Shown here one piece after another: positions 8,440-16,484 of a stretch of DNA of 64,000 nt. Source of the DNA: Deefgea piscis (GTDB taxonomy: Bacteria; Pseudomonadota; Gammaproteobacteria; Burkholderiales; Chitinibacteraceae). The notes beneath the pieces are model-generated. The model worked only from the letters and a program-made list of their open reading frames with translations, did not search any database and was not told the DNA's origin. Made by a program: the position numbers and the translations under genes. The stretch's first letter is position 1. Each line of letters begins with the position of its first letter. The stretch lies in NCBI RefSeq assembly GCF_019665785.1, contig NZ_CP081149.1, forward strand, positions 186,001 through 250,000, read 5' to 3'.

Positions 8440-9867
8440 ATGGTGACCTTGATCCAACCCTTGATCCAACGTTTACCGCAGGCTGGTTTGTGTACTTTAT
8501 TACTGGCTTTGTTAACTGCTTGCGCCGTCCCTTCCCCACCCATGCCGCCGATGCTGACAGCTAGTCAGCTTTCTTTAAGCACTTTGCCTCAATCGCCTGA
8601 ATTTGCGCGTGGAGCGTGGTGGCGGGCTTTGCGTGATCCAGAACTAAATCAACTGCTAGCACACGCCTTGGCCGCCAATCCCCAACTCACGTTGGCGGCG
8701 GCCAAAGTGGCTGCGGCACAAGCCAACGAGGCGATTGCGGCTAGTGGCAGCGGGCCAACGGTGAATGCACAGGCGTCTTTTAATCGCCAGCGCTATAGCG
8801 CCGATGGTTTGATTCCGCCGCCGATTGCTGGCACTTGGCAAAATTATTCGCAAATCGGCGCTAGCCTCAATTACAGCTTTGATTTATGGGGCAAGATTCG
8901 TGAGCGTGTTGCCGCTGCGGCCGGTGCCAGCCGCGCTGCCGAGCTAGAGCAAGCCAGCGCGCAGCAATGGCTGGCCGCCGAGGTGGTAACGCAATATTTA
9001 GTTTGGCGCGCCGCGCAGCAAGAAATACTGTTGCAACAAGCTGCGCTGCACGCCAGCGAGCAGTTGGCGCAAAAAAGCAAAACGCTGAAACGCGCCGGTT
9101 TAGTTAGCCGCGACGCGCAAAATGAACAAACCCTACTCCTCGCCGAGGCGCGCACCGCGCTCATTGCAGCACAACTCGCAAGCAGTAACGCACAAGCGGC
9201 ATTAGCCGCGCTCACGCTCACCAGCCAAGCTGATTTGGCGGCGCAAGCCCCGCGCGCTTTACCGGCATGGCCGATTGATACCGCTGATTTGCGGCTCAAT
9301 CAATTGGCGCAGCGCCCCGAGTTACTCGCCGCCAAGTATCAAGTAGAAAGCGCTGCGGCTTTAGTTCGCGCGGCGCAGGCGGATTTTTATCCCGATATTT
9401 CTTTGTCGGCATTGATTGGTTTGTCGTCGTTATCCACCGCCACCTTGTTTGATTCGGCATCGCGCCGCTTAGGCGTAACGCCAGCGATTAGCTTGCCGAT
9501 TTTTGAGGCTGGTGCTTTGCAGGGCGCGCTGGATTTACAGCATGCGCATTACGCCTCGGCGATTGCGATTTATAACCAAACCCTGCTCGATATCGCCAAC
9601 GAGAGCGCCACCAGTTTGGCGCGCCAACAAGCGGCGCTCAAGATTGAAGCCGAGGCCAAACTGAGCGCAACTGCGGCTGAACAATTGGCCAATAGCGCCC
9701 GATTACGCCAACGCGCCGGTTTGTCGCCAGCGAGTGAAACTTTGCAATCGCATTTGTCGCACGTGAATTCGCGCTTAGCTTTATTACAGGCGCAACGCGA
9801 CCGCCTGATTGCCCAAACTAGCCTGATCCGCGCCATGGGCGCAACTGACTCGAAGGAAACCCCATGA
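8440..9867 (+). CDS. outer-membrane factor lipoprotein of a tripartite efflux pump (NodT family)
   Basis: A 475-residue TolC-like protein forming the outer-membrane exit duct. The N-terminus is a lipoprotein signal with lipobox LTAC, so Cys28 is the predicted lipidation site. Two Ala/Gln-rich outer-membrane-efflux repeats follow (about residues 60-250 and 270-465), typical of the long alpha-helical barrel. It is the first gene of a three-gene operon and overlaps the next gene by 4 bp (ATGA). The start ATG lacks a strong ribosome site; the hydrophobic leader supports it. Substrates are probably hydrophobic drugs or aromatic compounds, judging from the EmrAB partners. Confidence 0.9.
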   Translation: MVTLIQPLIQRLPQAGLCTLLLALLTACAVPSPPMPPMLTASQLSLSTLPQSPEFARGAWWRALRDPELNQLLAHALAANPQLTLAAAKVAAAQANEAIAASGSGPTVNAQASFNRQRYSADGLIPPPIAGTWQNYSQIGASLNYSFDLWGKIRERVAAAAGASRAAELEQASAQQWLAAEVVTQYLVWRAAQQEILLQQAALHASEQLAQKSKTLKRAGLVSRDAQNEQTLLLAEARTALIAAQLASSNAQAALAALTLTSQADLAAQAPRALPAWPIDTADLRLNQLAQRPELLAAKYQVESAAALVRAAQADFYPDISLSALIGLSSLSTATLFDSASRRLGVTPAISLPIFEAGALQGALDLQHAHYASAIAIYNQTLLDIANESATSLARQQAALKIEAEAKLSATAAEQLANSARLRQRAGLSPASETLQSHLSHVNSRLALLQAQRDRLIAQTSLIRAMGATDSKETP

Positions 9868-11063
9868 GTGAAACGTTGACCACCCCAAATACCGCCGCCG
9901 ACACGCCCAACGTTGACCCGCATCGCCGCCGCCGCTCGCTGATTGTCGCCAGTTTGGTGCTACTACTGATTGCTGGCGCGGTGTTGTTGTATTGGCTATT
10001 GGTGTTGCGTTACCAAGAAAGCACCGATGATGCGTATGTGGCGGGTTATATCACCCAGATTGACTCGCGAATTGGCGGTACAGTCAGCGCGGTGTATGTG
10101 CACAATACCGATATGGTTAAAGCCGGTGATTTACTGGTGAGCTTAGACGCCAGTGATGCCACGCTGGCCTTGGCGCGAGCAGAATCGGCATTGGCGCGGG
10201 CAGTACGTGGCGCACAAGTGGCGCAGCAGCAAGTGGCGCAACTCAATGCCGAAGTCACGCTGCGCGAAGTCGCTTTTAAGCAGGCCAGCGACGATTTGCA
10301 ACGCCGCCGCATCGCGGCCGAAGGGCAAGCGATTAGTGCCGAAGTATTGCAACATGCCGAGCAGGCCAAAGCCTCGGCCCAAGCCGCACTTGAAGCCAGC
10401 CAAGCCGCGCTGCAAGCAGCAAAAATGCAGGTGCTCAGCGGCGTAGTGCGTGATTATCCCGAAGTCAGCGCCGCAGCTGATGCGCTGCGCGAGGCGTGGC
10501 TAAATCGCCAGCGCACCGATATTCGTTCACCGGTTGACGCCCAAGTAGCCAAACGCGCCGTCGCCGTTGGCGCACAAGTCGCTCCCGGCTCGCCGCTGAT
10601 GGCTTTGTCGCCGCTATCGAATGTCTGGGTCGATGCCAATTTAAAAGAAACGCAAATCGAGCCGATTCGCATCGGCCAAGCTGTAACCTTAACCGCCGAT
10701 TTATACGGCAGCTCAATCAAGTTTGATGGCAAAGTCGCAGGTTTATCGCCCGGCACCGGCAGCGTTTTTTCGCTGCTGCCGCCAGAAAACGCCAATGGTG
10801 ATTGGATTAAGATTGTGCAGCGTTTGCCAGTACGTATTGCGCTTGATCCACAGCAATTAGCCAAGTATCCGCTGCAAATCGGCTTATCAATGAGTGTTAC
10901 GGTCAATACCCATGATCAATCAGGCCCGCGCTTGGCTAAATCCAGCAATGGCCAGCCGGTAGAATCGACTAATCTGTATGCGGTCTCGTTACAACAAGCC
11001 AATCAGCATATTGATGAAATTATTCAAGCCAATCTGGCCCCTGCCGTTGGGCGTAAAAAATGA
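9864..11063 (+). CDS. emrA: EmrA-like periplasmic adaptor (HlyD family)
   Basis: A 399-residue membrane-fusion protein linking the inner-membrane pump to the outer-membrane factor. It has one N-terminal membrane anchor (about residues 26-46), followed by the conserved STDDAYV motif and a split biotinyl-lipoyl domain. An Ala/Gln-rich coiled-coil hairpin follows (about 98-190), then the beta-barrel region (WVDANLKET). Length and order match EmrA/VceA. It overlaps both neighbours by 4 bp, so the three pump components are translationally coupled. Confidence 0.92.
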   Translation: MSETLTTPNTAADTPNVDPHRRRRSLIVASLVLLLIAGAVLLYWLLVLRYQESTDDAYVAGYITQIDSRIGGTVSAVYVHNTDMVKAGDLLVSLDASDATLALARAESALARAVRGAQVAQQQVAQLNAEVTLREVAFKQASDDLQRRRIAAEGQAISAEVLQHAEQAKASAQAALEASQAALQAAKMQVLSGVVRDYPEVSAAADALREAWLNRQRTDIRSPVDAQVAKRAVAVGAQVAPGSPLMALSPLSNVWVDANLKETQIEPIRIGQAVTLTADLYGSSIKFDGKVAGLSPGTGSVFSLLPPENANGDWIKIVQRLPVRIALDPQQLAKYPLQIGLSMSVTVNTHDQSGPRLAKSSNGQPVESTNLYAVSLQQANQHIDEIIQANLAPAVGRKK

Positions 11064-12595
11064 GTACCGTGTCGCCACTTTATGGTTCAGCGCGCATCTG
11101 GGCGACAGCGGCGCTGGCGCTAGCGACCTTTATGCAGGTGCTCGACACCACCATCACCAATGTGGCGATTCCGACGATATCGGGCGATTTGGGCGCATCG
11201 GTCACTGAAGGCACATGGGTGATTACGTCGTTTGGCGTGGCCAATGCGATTTCGGTGCTGCTATCGGGCTGGGTAGCGCAGCGTTTTGGTGAGGTGCGGG
11301 TGTTTATGGTCGGCGTGATTGGTTTTGTGATCACGTCGTTTTTGTCTGGCATTGCCCCGTCGCTGGATATGCTGATTTTTTTCCGCGTGTTGCAGGGCTT
11401 ATTGGCTGGGCCGTTGATTCCTTTATCGCAAAGCTTGCTGCTGGCGTGCTATCCGCCCGAGAAAAAAACGCTGGCGCTGGCTTTATGGGCGATGACGATT
11501 ATTTTAGCGCCGATTGTGGGGCCGATTTTGGGCGGCTGGATTACCGATAATTGGGTGTGGGGCGGGATTTTCTTTATCAATGTGCCAGTGGGTTTGTTTG
11601 TCGCTGGCGTGGCGTTTTGGCAGCTCAAAGGCCGCGAAACGGCGCGCTTGTCCGTACCGGTCGACCGCGTTGGGCTGGCTTTATTGGTTATCACCATTTG
11701 CGCTTTTCAAATCATGCTTGATTTAGGTAATCAAGATGAATGGTTTAGCTCAAACCGCATTATTGCCTTGGCGATTATTGCGGCAGTGGGCTTGGTGTTT
11801 TTGTTAATTTGGGAGCGCGACGAGCCGTATCCGGTGCTGGATTTAGCGCTGTTTAAGCATCGCAATTTCACCATTGGCTCACTGAGTTTGAGTTTGGGTT
11901 TTTTGATGTACTTTAGCTCGATCTTATTGCTGCCTTTATTAATGCAAGAGCATTTAGGCTATACCGCAACGATGGCAGGGCTGGCTTTAGCGCCTGTGGG
12001 TTTATTGCCTGTGGTGTTGTCGCCAATGATTGGCCGCTATTCCAGCAAGATTGATTTGCGATTATTGGTGAGCTTGGCGTTTTTGGTGTTTGCGGCTTGT
12101 TATTACTGGCGCACTTTTTATACGCCAGCGATTAGTTTTGGCTGGCTGGCTTGGCCGCAGTTTGTGCAAGGGATTGGCGTAGCGTGCTTTTTTATGCCGC
12201 TGACCGCGATTACTTTATCCGGTTTACCGCCAGAGCGAATTGCGTCGGCAGCGAGTATGTCCAACTTTATGCGCACCATGTCCGGCACCATTGGCGTGTC
12301 GCTAGTCACGGCGATGTGGGATAACCAAGAAAAGATCCATCACGCCAATCTAGTGCAGCAGATCAACCCATACAATCCAGTGGTACAAGACAGTTTGTCG
12401 GGCTTGGTCGCGCATGGCTTTAGCCTGCAGCAAGCACTGGGGTTGATTAACCAAAAAATCACCCAGCTAAGCTTTTTTATGTCGGCCAATGATATTTTTG
12501 GCTTATTTGCCGTGCTATTTATTGTGCTGATTGCCTTAGTTTGGCAAGCACGTGGCCCGTTTAGCGAAAGCAAAGACGGCGCTGGCGCGGGGTAA
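11060..12595 (+). CDS. emrB: EmrB-like DHA2 multidrug transporter (MFS)
   Basis: A 511-residue inner-membrane proton antiporter with about 14 predicted helices. It opens with the DHA2 hallmark LDTTITNVAIPTI in helix 1. Motif A-like and motif C-like segments are present, including the PIVGPILGGWI stretch in helix 5. The start ATG overlaps the adaptor stop, and the gene ends the operon. With the adaptor and outer-membrane lipoprotein it forms a complete tripartite pump. The IS110 element begins immediately after its stop codon but does not disrupt it. Confidence 0.93.
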   Translation: MSTVSPLYGSARIWATAALALATFMQVLDTTITNVAIPTISGDLGASVTEGTWVITSFGVANAISVLLSGWVAQRFGEVRVFMVGVIGFVITSFLSGIAPSLDMLIFFRVLQGLLAGPLIPLSQSLLLACYPPEKKTLALALWAMTIILAPIVGPILGGWITDNWVWGGIFFINVPVGLFVAGVAFWQLKGRETARLSVPVDRVGLALLVITICAFQIMLDLGNQDEWFSSNRIIALAIIAAVGLVFLLIWERDEPYPVLDLALFKHRNFTIGSLSLSLGFLMYFSSILLLPLLMQEHLGYTATMAGLALAPVGLLPVVLSPMIGRYSSKIDLRLLVSLAFLVFAACYYWRTFYTPAISFGWLAWPQFVQGIGVACFFMPLTAITLSGLPPERIASAASMSNFMRTMSGTIGVSLVTAMWDNQEKIHHANLVQQINPYNPVVQDSLSGLVAHGFSLQQALGLINQKITQLSFFMSANDIFGLFAVLFIVLIALVWQARGPFSESKDGAGAG

Positions 12596-12649
12596 TGTGA
12601 CCAACGAATCGGCCAACGTATTCGCCCAACGTAGATACCGTCTTGCCGG

Positions 12650-13633
12650 TCAAGCATTTTGATACTCAGCTTGATACTTTTTCTGCGTTTTCAGCACGCC
12701 GAAGCACAGGTGAACTAATTTGCGCATGCAAGCGCCGAGCGCCGACATTTTGCTCTTGCCTCGGGCCAGTAAACGTTCAAATAAAGCTTTAACGTGGGGG
12801 TTGTACCTAGTCGCGACGACCGCCGCCATGTAGAGCACTGCGCGAACCTTTGCAGGACCAGCTTTAGACAGTTTGGCACGCCCAAGAATCGATGACCCCG
12901 ATTGCCGCTCGACGGGCACCAAGCCCAAATAGGCCGACAATTGTTCGGCCGTATTGAATTGATGCGTATGCATCTCCGCCAATAATTGCGTGCCACTTTG
13001 TGGGCCGATTGCTGGGATGGTTTGCAGTAAATTGAGGTCGTTTTTCAGGCCAGGATGACGGTCGATATGGTCGTCGATTTGGCTTTGTAGCTTTTTGAGC
13101 TGAGCATTTAGAAAGACAATACTGTCGTTAATCGATTGATGAATCAGCTCGGTCGTTACCGTAGATTCAGCTTTTTCTTGCCGATTTTTTTCGCGGAGTA
13201 AGTCTTGCAAAATCGCTTCGCGGCGAGCCAGAAGTCCTTTTAGAATGCGGGCTTCAGGCGGAGGTGGTAGCCACGCAGCAGGCTGAATCATTGCGCAATA
13301 ACGCGCCAGAACTTGGCTATCAACGCCATCGGTTTTGGTACGCACCGCGAGGCCTTGGCCGAAATGCTTCACTTGTGCGGGATTGGCAATCGAGACGCAA
13401 ACGCCTGCATCATGCAGTAGTGTGGCGGCCAGTTCGTGATACACGCCAGTGGCCTCCATCGTGACGTGCAGCTGGTCATGCGGAATGTGATTTTTAGTCA
13501 GCCAAGCTAGCAAATCAGCAAGGCCTTTGGCGGTATTGGGTACGACCTTGGCCTTGCCTTTGAGTGGGTCAAGTTGAGTTAACAAGTAACAATCGAGTTT
13601 AGCTTTAGCAACATCAATACCGAGATAAAACAT
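12650..13633 (-). CDS. IS110-family DEDD recombinase
   Basis: A 327-residue transposase with an N-terminal RuvC-like DEDD domain: Asp in YLGIDVAKAKLD, Glu in TMEATGVYH, and the acidic pair in TKTDGVDSQVLARYC. Its C-terminal Transposase_20 domain contains the serine region SGSSILGRAKLSKAGP. The start chosen is the ATG at MFYLGID, since this is where the conserved domain begins; 12 further in-frame codons upstream are probably untranslated. The family moves by seekrRNA/bridge-RNA-guided recombination. The frame is intact and the element may be active. Confidence 0.93.
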   Translation of the reverse strand: MFYLGIDVAKAKLDCYLLTQLDPLKGKAKVVPNTAKGLADLLAWLTKNHIPHDQLHVTMEATGVYHELAATLLHDAGVCVSIANPAQVKHFGQGLAVRTKTDGVDSQVLARYCAMIQPAAWLPPPPEARILKGLLARREAILQDLLREKNRQEKAESTVTTELIHQSINDSIVFLNAQLKKLQSQIDDHIDRHPGLKNDLNLLQTIPAIGPQSGTQLLAEMHTHQFNTAEQLSAYLGLVPVERQSGSSILGRAKLSKAGPAKVRAVLYMAAVVATRYNPHVKALFERLLARGKSKMSALGACMRKLVHLCFGVLKTQKKYQAEYQNA

Positions 13634-13842
13634 GAAGATTCTTCCTGTAAAAATGCCTAATTCGCCCACTTGCCTTGTGCATACAGGGTCAAAGCCCTTG
13701 GCTACCGTTCAGTGTCTGATTTGGCGAAAGAAGTGAGGACGAAGGGTTTAATCTACATGGCAAGGTCGATGCCTTAAGGGTGGAACCAAACTCACTTCGC
13801 CTCATGTGGTAGTAGCTAACCACCACGGAGAGAAAGATACAA
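13634..13842 (-). ncRNA. candidate IS110 bridge RNA region
   Basis: The noncoding stretch upstream of the recombinase folds well on the minus strand. A short hairpin covers 13807-13825 (GTGGT...ACCAC arms). A long-range stem pairs 13791-13801 (minus strand GGCGAAGTGAG) with 13723-13737 (CTCAC plus TTCGCC with a small bulge), enclosing a loop of about 53 nt that has its own GGCA/TGCC hairpin. A further GC-rich stem lies towards 13680-13705. Published bridge RNAs of the IS110 group sit in this position and have a 5' hairpin and looped stem domains. Exact ends and guide loops were not determined. Confidence 0.55.
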
Positions 13843-13946
13843 GGGTGGAATAAGCGTAGCGCATTCCACCATATTGTGGGATGCGCTACGCGTAGATATG
13901 TTGCGAATCGGTGGAATGCGCTTTGCTTATTCCACCCTACGATGCC
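13843..13946. repeat. REP-like palindromic repeat pair
   Basis: Two imperfect palindromes face each other. At 13843-13870 GGTGGAAT...ATTCCACC encloses a core with AAGCG/GCGC. At 13916-13942 GGTGGAATGCGC runs to GCTTATTCCACC. Similar GGTGGAATAAGCG-type palindromes are widespread intergenic repeats in proteobacteria. Its position directly beside the IS110 end fits the habit of that family of inserting next to REP-like sequences. Confidence 0.65.
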
Positions 13947-13995
13947 AAAAGCATCTCCCCACATCCATCACCACCACGCACTCAAGCGATACAAG

Positions 13996-14685
13996 TTACG
14001 CCGGTTCTTCCCATGTGCTGATGGTGTTGCCGTGTTCGTCCATGATGGCGCGTAGCGCTACGCCGTAGGCTTTAAAGCCTAAGCGGGCATCGTGTTCGCG
14101 GTAATTGAGGCTGTCGTGTTGGTGGCCGTGAAAGCTTTTTTGAATTCCCATCGATTGCCCGAGTCGATCGAGCACCGAAAAGCCCCAAGGATGGCAGCTT
14201 GGAGCTTCATGCGTAACCATTATGTCGGCTTTTTCATGCGCTAGCGCTTGGTAATCGGCATAAAAAATACTGCTGCGTTGTTTGCGTGGCAGGCCACCAC
14301 GCCATTGATTGGCTTTGCCACAGTGCTGCAGATAATGCGCTGGGCTGGCGTAGACCGGATTATTGGGTGGCATCCAGATGTGACCGCGAAAAATCCCACC
14401 TAGTCCAGCGATACGCACACCGGCGATTTCAACTACACGGCCGTGTAAATTGCGCTCGCTCATGCCCGAATCCCACAAATTGCAATAGTCGCGCGTGCCG
14501 TCGGTATCGTGATTGCCATGGATAAACCATACCTCGGTTAAGTCAATGATTTCGGCCAATACCGTTTCGAGTGGCTGTGGCGCTTGTAGATCGCCGAGCA
14601 GCACAATGGCATCCGGACGATGCTGTTGCACCGCCGAAATAACATGCCCAAATTGGCCGTGGACGTCACCACAGAAAAAAATCAT
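13996..14685 (-). CDS. metallophosphoesterase
   Basis: A 229-residue calcineurin-like phosphoesterase. Metal-ligand motifs are in the standard order: GDVHG (residues 6-10), GDLQ, GNHD, THEAP and GHQHD near the C-terminus. It is soluble, with no signal peptide. The substrate cannot be deduced; family members hydrolyse phosphomonoesters, phosphodiesters or nucleotides. It stands alone, divergent from the yegD gene at 14900, with a fragment of a dispersed repeat (14761-14790) between them. Confidence 0.85.
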   Translation of the reverse strand: MIFFCGDVHGQFGHVISAVQQHRPDAIVLLGDLQAPQPLETVLAEIIDLTEVWFIHGNHDTDGTRDYCNLWDSGMSERNLHGRVVEIAGVRIAGLGGIFRGHIWMPPNNPVYASPAHYLQHCGKANQWRGGLPRKQRSSIFYADYQALAHEKADIMVTHEAPSCHPWGFSVLDRLGQSMGIQKSFHGHQHDSLNYREHDARLGFKAYGVALRAIMDEHGNTISTWEEPA

Positions 14686-14760
14686 TCACTTCTCGCCTAT
14701 TTCAATACGCTACAGATGGATGAACCCTGCTGCAAAAGTGGCTTTGGGCTTACCAACAGA

Positions 14761-14790
14761 GTTTGGCAAATCCAACGTCAACAGACCCTA
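14761..14790 (-). repeat. solo end of dispersed inverted-repeat element
   Basis: Read on the minus strand, TAGGGTCTGTTGACGTT followed by a GGATTTGCC stretch closely matches the terminal repeat of the 267-bp element at 47254-47520. Similar pieces occur at 21669, 35117 and 38552. Confidence 0.5.
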
Positions 14791-14899
14791 GATTAAAGCA
14801 TACTGGGTACTTCGCGCTAGCCATTCAGCAAGCGTGTTTGACGTGCATGCGGCAGCAGCGTAGTCTAACGACCCCCTTACAGGCCAACCACGCTCCATT

Positions 14900-16153
14900 A
14901 TGACTTATTCAGCCTGCGGCATCGATTTTGGTACTTCTAATTCAACGGCGGGCATTGTGCGCCCCAGCGGTGCGATTTTATTGCCGCTCGAAGCCGACAA
15001 GCTCACGCTGCCATCGGCGGTATTCTTTAATTTGGAAGAAGACCGCTGGACTTATGGCCGTGCGGCGTTGGGCGAGTATTTAGAAGGCTACGAAGGCCGC
15101 TTAATGCGCTCGATGAAGAGCTTATTAGGTAGCAGCCTAATGGATGCGGGCACTGAAATTGGTGGCCAGCATTTATCATTTAAAAATCTGATTGGTCAAT
15201 TAATCGGCGAAGTGAAAACCCGCGCCGAGCAATCGGCCGGCCAATCATTTGACGCCGTGGTGCTGGGCCGCCCAGTGCGCTTTGTGGACGACAATGATGC
15301 GGCAGATGCCGAGGCCGAAGCCACATTGGGCGAAATCGCCCGTGGTTTGGGCTTTAAAGAAGTCAGCTTTCAATTTGAACCGATTGCCGCTGCGCATGAT
15401 TACGAGCAGCGGATCGAGCGCGAAGAGCTGGTGCTGGTGATTGATATTGGCGGGGGTACTTCCGATTTCTCCTTGGTGCGTCTATCGCCAGAACGACGGG
15501 GTATTGCCGACCGATCAGCAGATTTATTAGCTAGTGGAGGGGTACATATCGGGGGTACTGATTTTGATAAACGCCTCTCGCTCGCCTGCGTCATGCCTGA
15601 GCTGGGCATGGGCTCACGATTGAGTAATAACGCCGAATTACCCAATAGCGTGTTTTTCCATTTGGCCACTTGGCATACGATTAACTTTGCCTATACCCGC
15701 AAGATGTGGCGTGGCTTTCAAGATGTTTCACCCGAAGTGGTCGACAATGTGCGCTTTGAGCGCCTACTGAATGTGATTCGTAGCCAAGCGGGCCATCATT
15801 TGGCGATGCGCGTTGAAGAAGCCAAAATTGCGCTGTCCGAGCAGCCCAATTTTGCTTTGGATTTAGTCGAAGCCGAAAAAGGCTTGATGGCGCAGATCGA
15901 GCGCAGCCAATTCGAGCAAGCGATTGCGCAAGAAACCGCCCGAATTTGTGCAGCAGCCCAAGCCACATTGGATATGGCCGGCATCAATGCCAGCCAAGTC
16001 GATACCTTATTTTTTACTGGCGGCTCATCTGCCGTACCGGCGCTACGTGCCGCCTTAGCTGAGCAATTCCCTGCGGCCCAAGCGGTTGAGGGTGATCACT
16101 TTGGTAGCGTAGGCTGCGGCCTCGCCGTTGTTGCGCAACAGCGCTACGGCTAA
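14900..16153 (+). CDS. yegD: Hsp70-family chaperone YegD
   Basis: A 417-residue actin-like ATPase of the Hsp70 family without the DnaK substrate-binding domain. The phosphate-1 loop [10 protein letters not shown] (residues 7-16), the phosphate-2 segment [12 protein letters not shown] and the adenosine loop [13 protein letters not shown] are all present. The conserved [12 protein letters not shown] segment is characteristic of YegD. Its client is not known. It is monocistronic; the region after its stop contains the CCCCAAT heptamer array. Confidence 0.92.
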   Translation: MTYSACGIDFGTSNSTAGIVRPSGAILLPLEADKLTLPSAVFFNLEEDRWTYGRAALGEYLEGYEGRLMRSMKSLLGSSLMDAGTEIGGQHLSFKNLIGQLIGEVKTRAEQSAGQSFDAVVLGRPVRFVDDNDAADAEAEATLGEIARGLGFKEVSFQFEPIAAAHDYEQRIEREELVLVIDIGGGTSDFSLVRLSPERRGIADRSADLLASGGVHIGGTDFDKRLSLACVMPELGMGSRLSNNAELPNSVFFHLATWHTINFAYTRKMWRGFQDVSPEVVDNVRFERLLNVIRSQAGHHLAMRVEEAKIALSEQPNFALDLVEAEKGLMAQIERSQFEQAIAQETARICAAAQATLDMAGINASQVDTLFFTGGSSAVPALRAALAEQFPAAQAVEGDHFGSVGCGLAVVAQQRYG

Positions 16154-16173
16154 GAGACAGGGATTAGGGAGTT

Positions 16174-16232
16174 GGGATTGGGGAGTAAATTCTAAACCCA
16201 TTCCCCATTCCCCATTCCTACTCCCCAATCCC
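16174..16232. repeat. 14-bp inverted repeat overlapping the heptamer array
   Basis: GGGATTGGGGAGTA at 16174-16187 is the exact complement of TACTCCCCAATCCC at 16219-16232. Three CATTCCC units lie in the loop. The right arm runs into the CCCCAAT array, so the hairpin could form in several registers. It may act as the transcription end of yegD, although there is no T-run. Confidence 0.6.
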
Positions 16233-16292
16233 CAATCCCCAATCCCCAATCCCCAATCCCCAATCCCCAATCCCCAATCCCCAATCCCCAAT
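16223..16292. repeat. tandem heptamer array (CCCCAAT) x10
   Basis: Ten uninterrupted copies of CCCCAAT. The minus strand is therefore (ATTGGGG)10, with ten runs of four G separated by three-base loops: an ideal G-quadruplex sequence and similar to some telomeric repeats. A heptamer array can change copy number by slippage. It lies between yegD and rhlE and does not interrupt a gene. Confidence 0.95.
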
Positions 16293-16484
16293 CAAAGCCC
16301 ATCGAGCAGATAACATTGGTATTTTTTTTCCAGCGCAGTTAAACTGCGCCCCTGATCGCGCCCTACCAATCGGCGCGTTGCTTGCCTCATCGAAAACCTT
16401 CGACACGCAAGCCACCCATCCAACACACCCCACCTGCCCTAGATTGGTGTCGCTCCTTGCGACAGGCCGCAGCAGGAATAATGA
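16293..16484 (+). other. rhlE leader region
   Basis: This interval, together with the repeats before it, makes up the 330-bp gap between yegD and rhlE. It contains TTTTTTTTCC at about 16323 and a CAGTTAAACTGC palindrome at about 16336-16347, but no coding region. The 5' leader of rhlE probably lies here. No clear -35/-10 pair was identified. Confidence 0.3.

Larger units (their letters stand above)
12597..13842 (-). mobile_element. IS110-family insertion sequence (approximate bounds)
   Basis: This contains an intact IS110-type recombinase gene with only about 50 bp of noncoding DNA on its 3' side and about 200 bp on its 5' side. That asymmetry is typical of the IS110 group, which lacks terminal inverted repeats. 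Exact ends cannot be fixed without an empty site. The left limit is set by the emrB stop, and the right limit by the start of a REP-like palindrome at 13843. Confidence 0.7.

Noticed and set aside
8871..9923. Antisense frames within the efflux operon
   Set aside because: Products are Ala/Ser/Cys-rich with no start signals; the sense genes have clear domains.
12597..12649. Terminal inverted repeats for the IS110 element
   Set aside because: No matching inverted repeat could be found between the two noncoding ends, as expected for the IS110 group proper.
16223..16292. CRISPR array
   Set aside because: The repeat is a 7-bp tandem unit with no spacers. No CRISPR array or cas gene was seen anywhere in the window.
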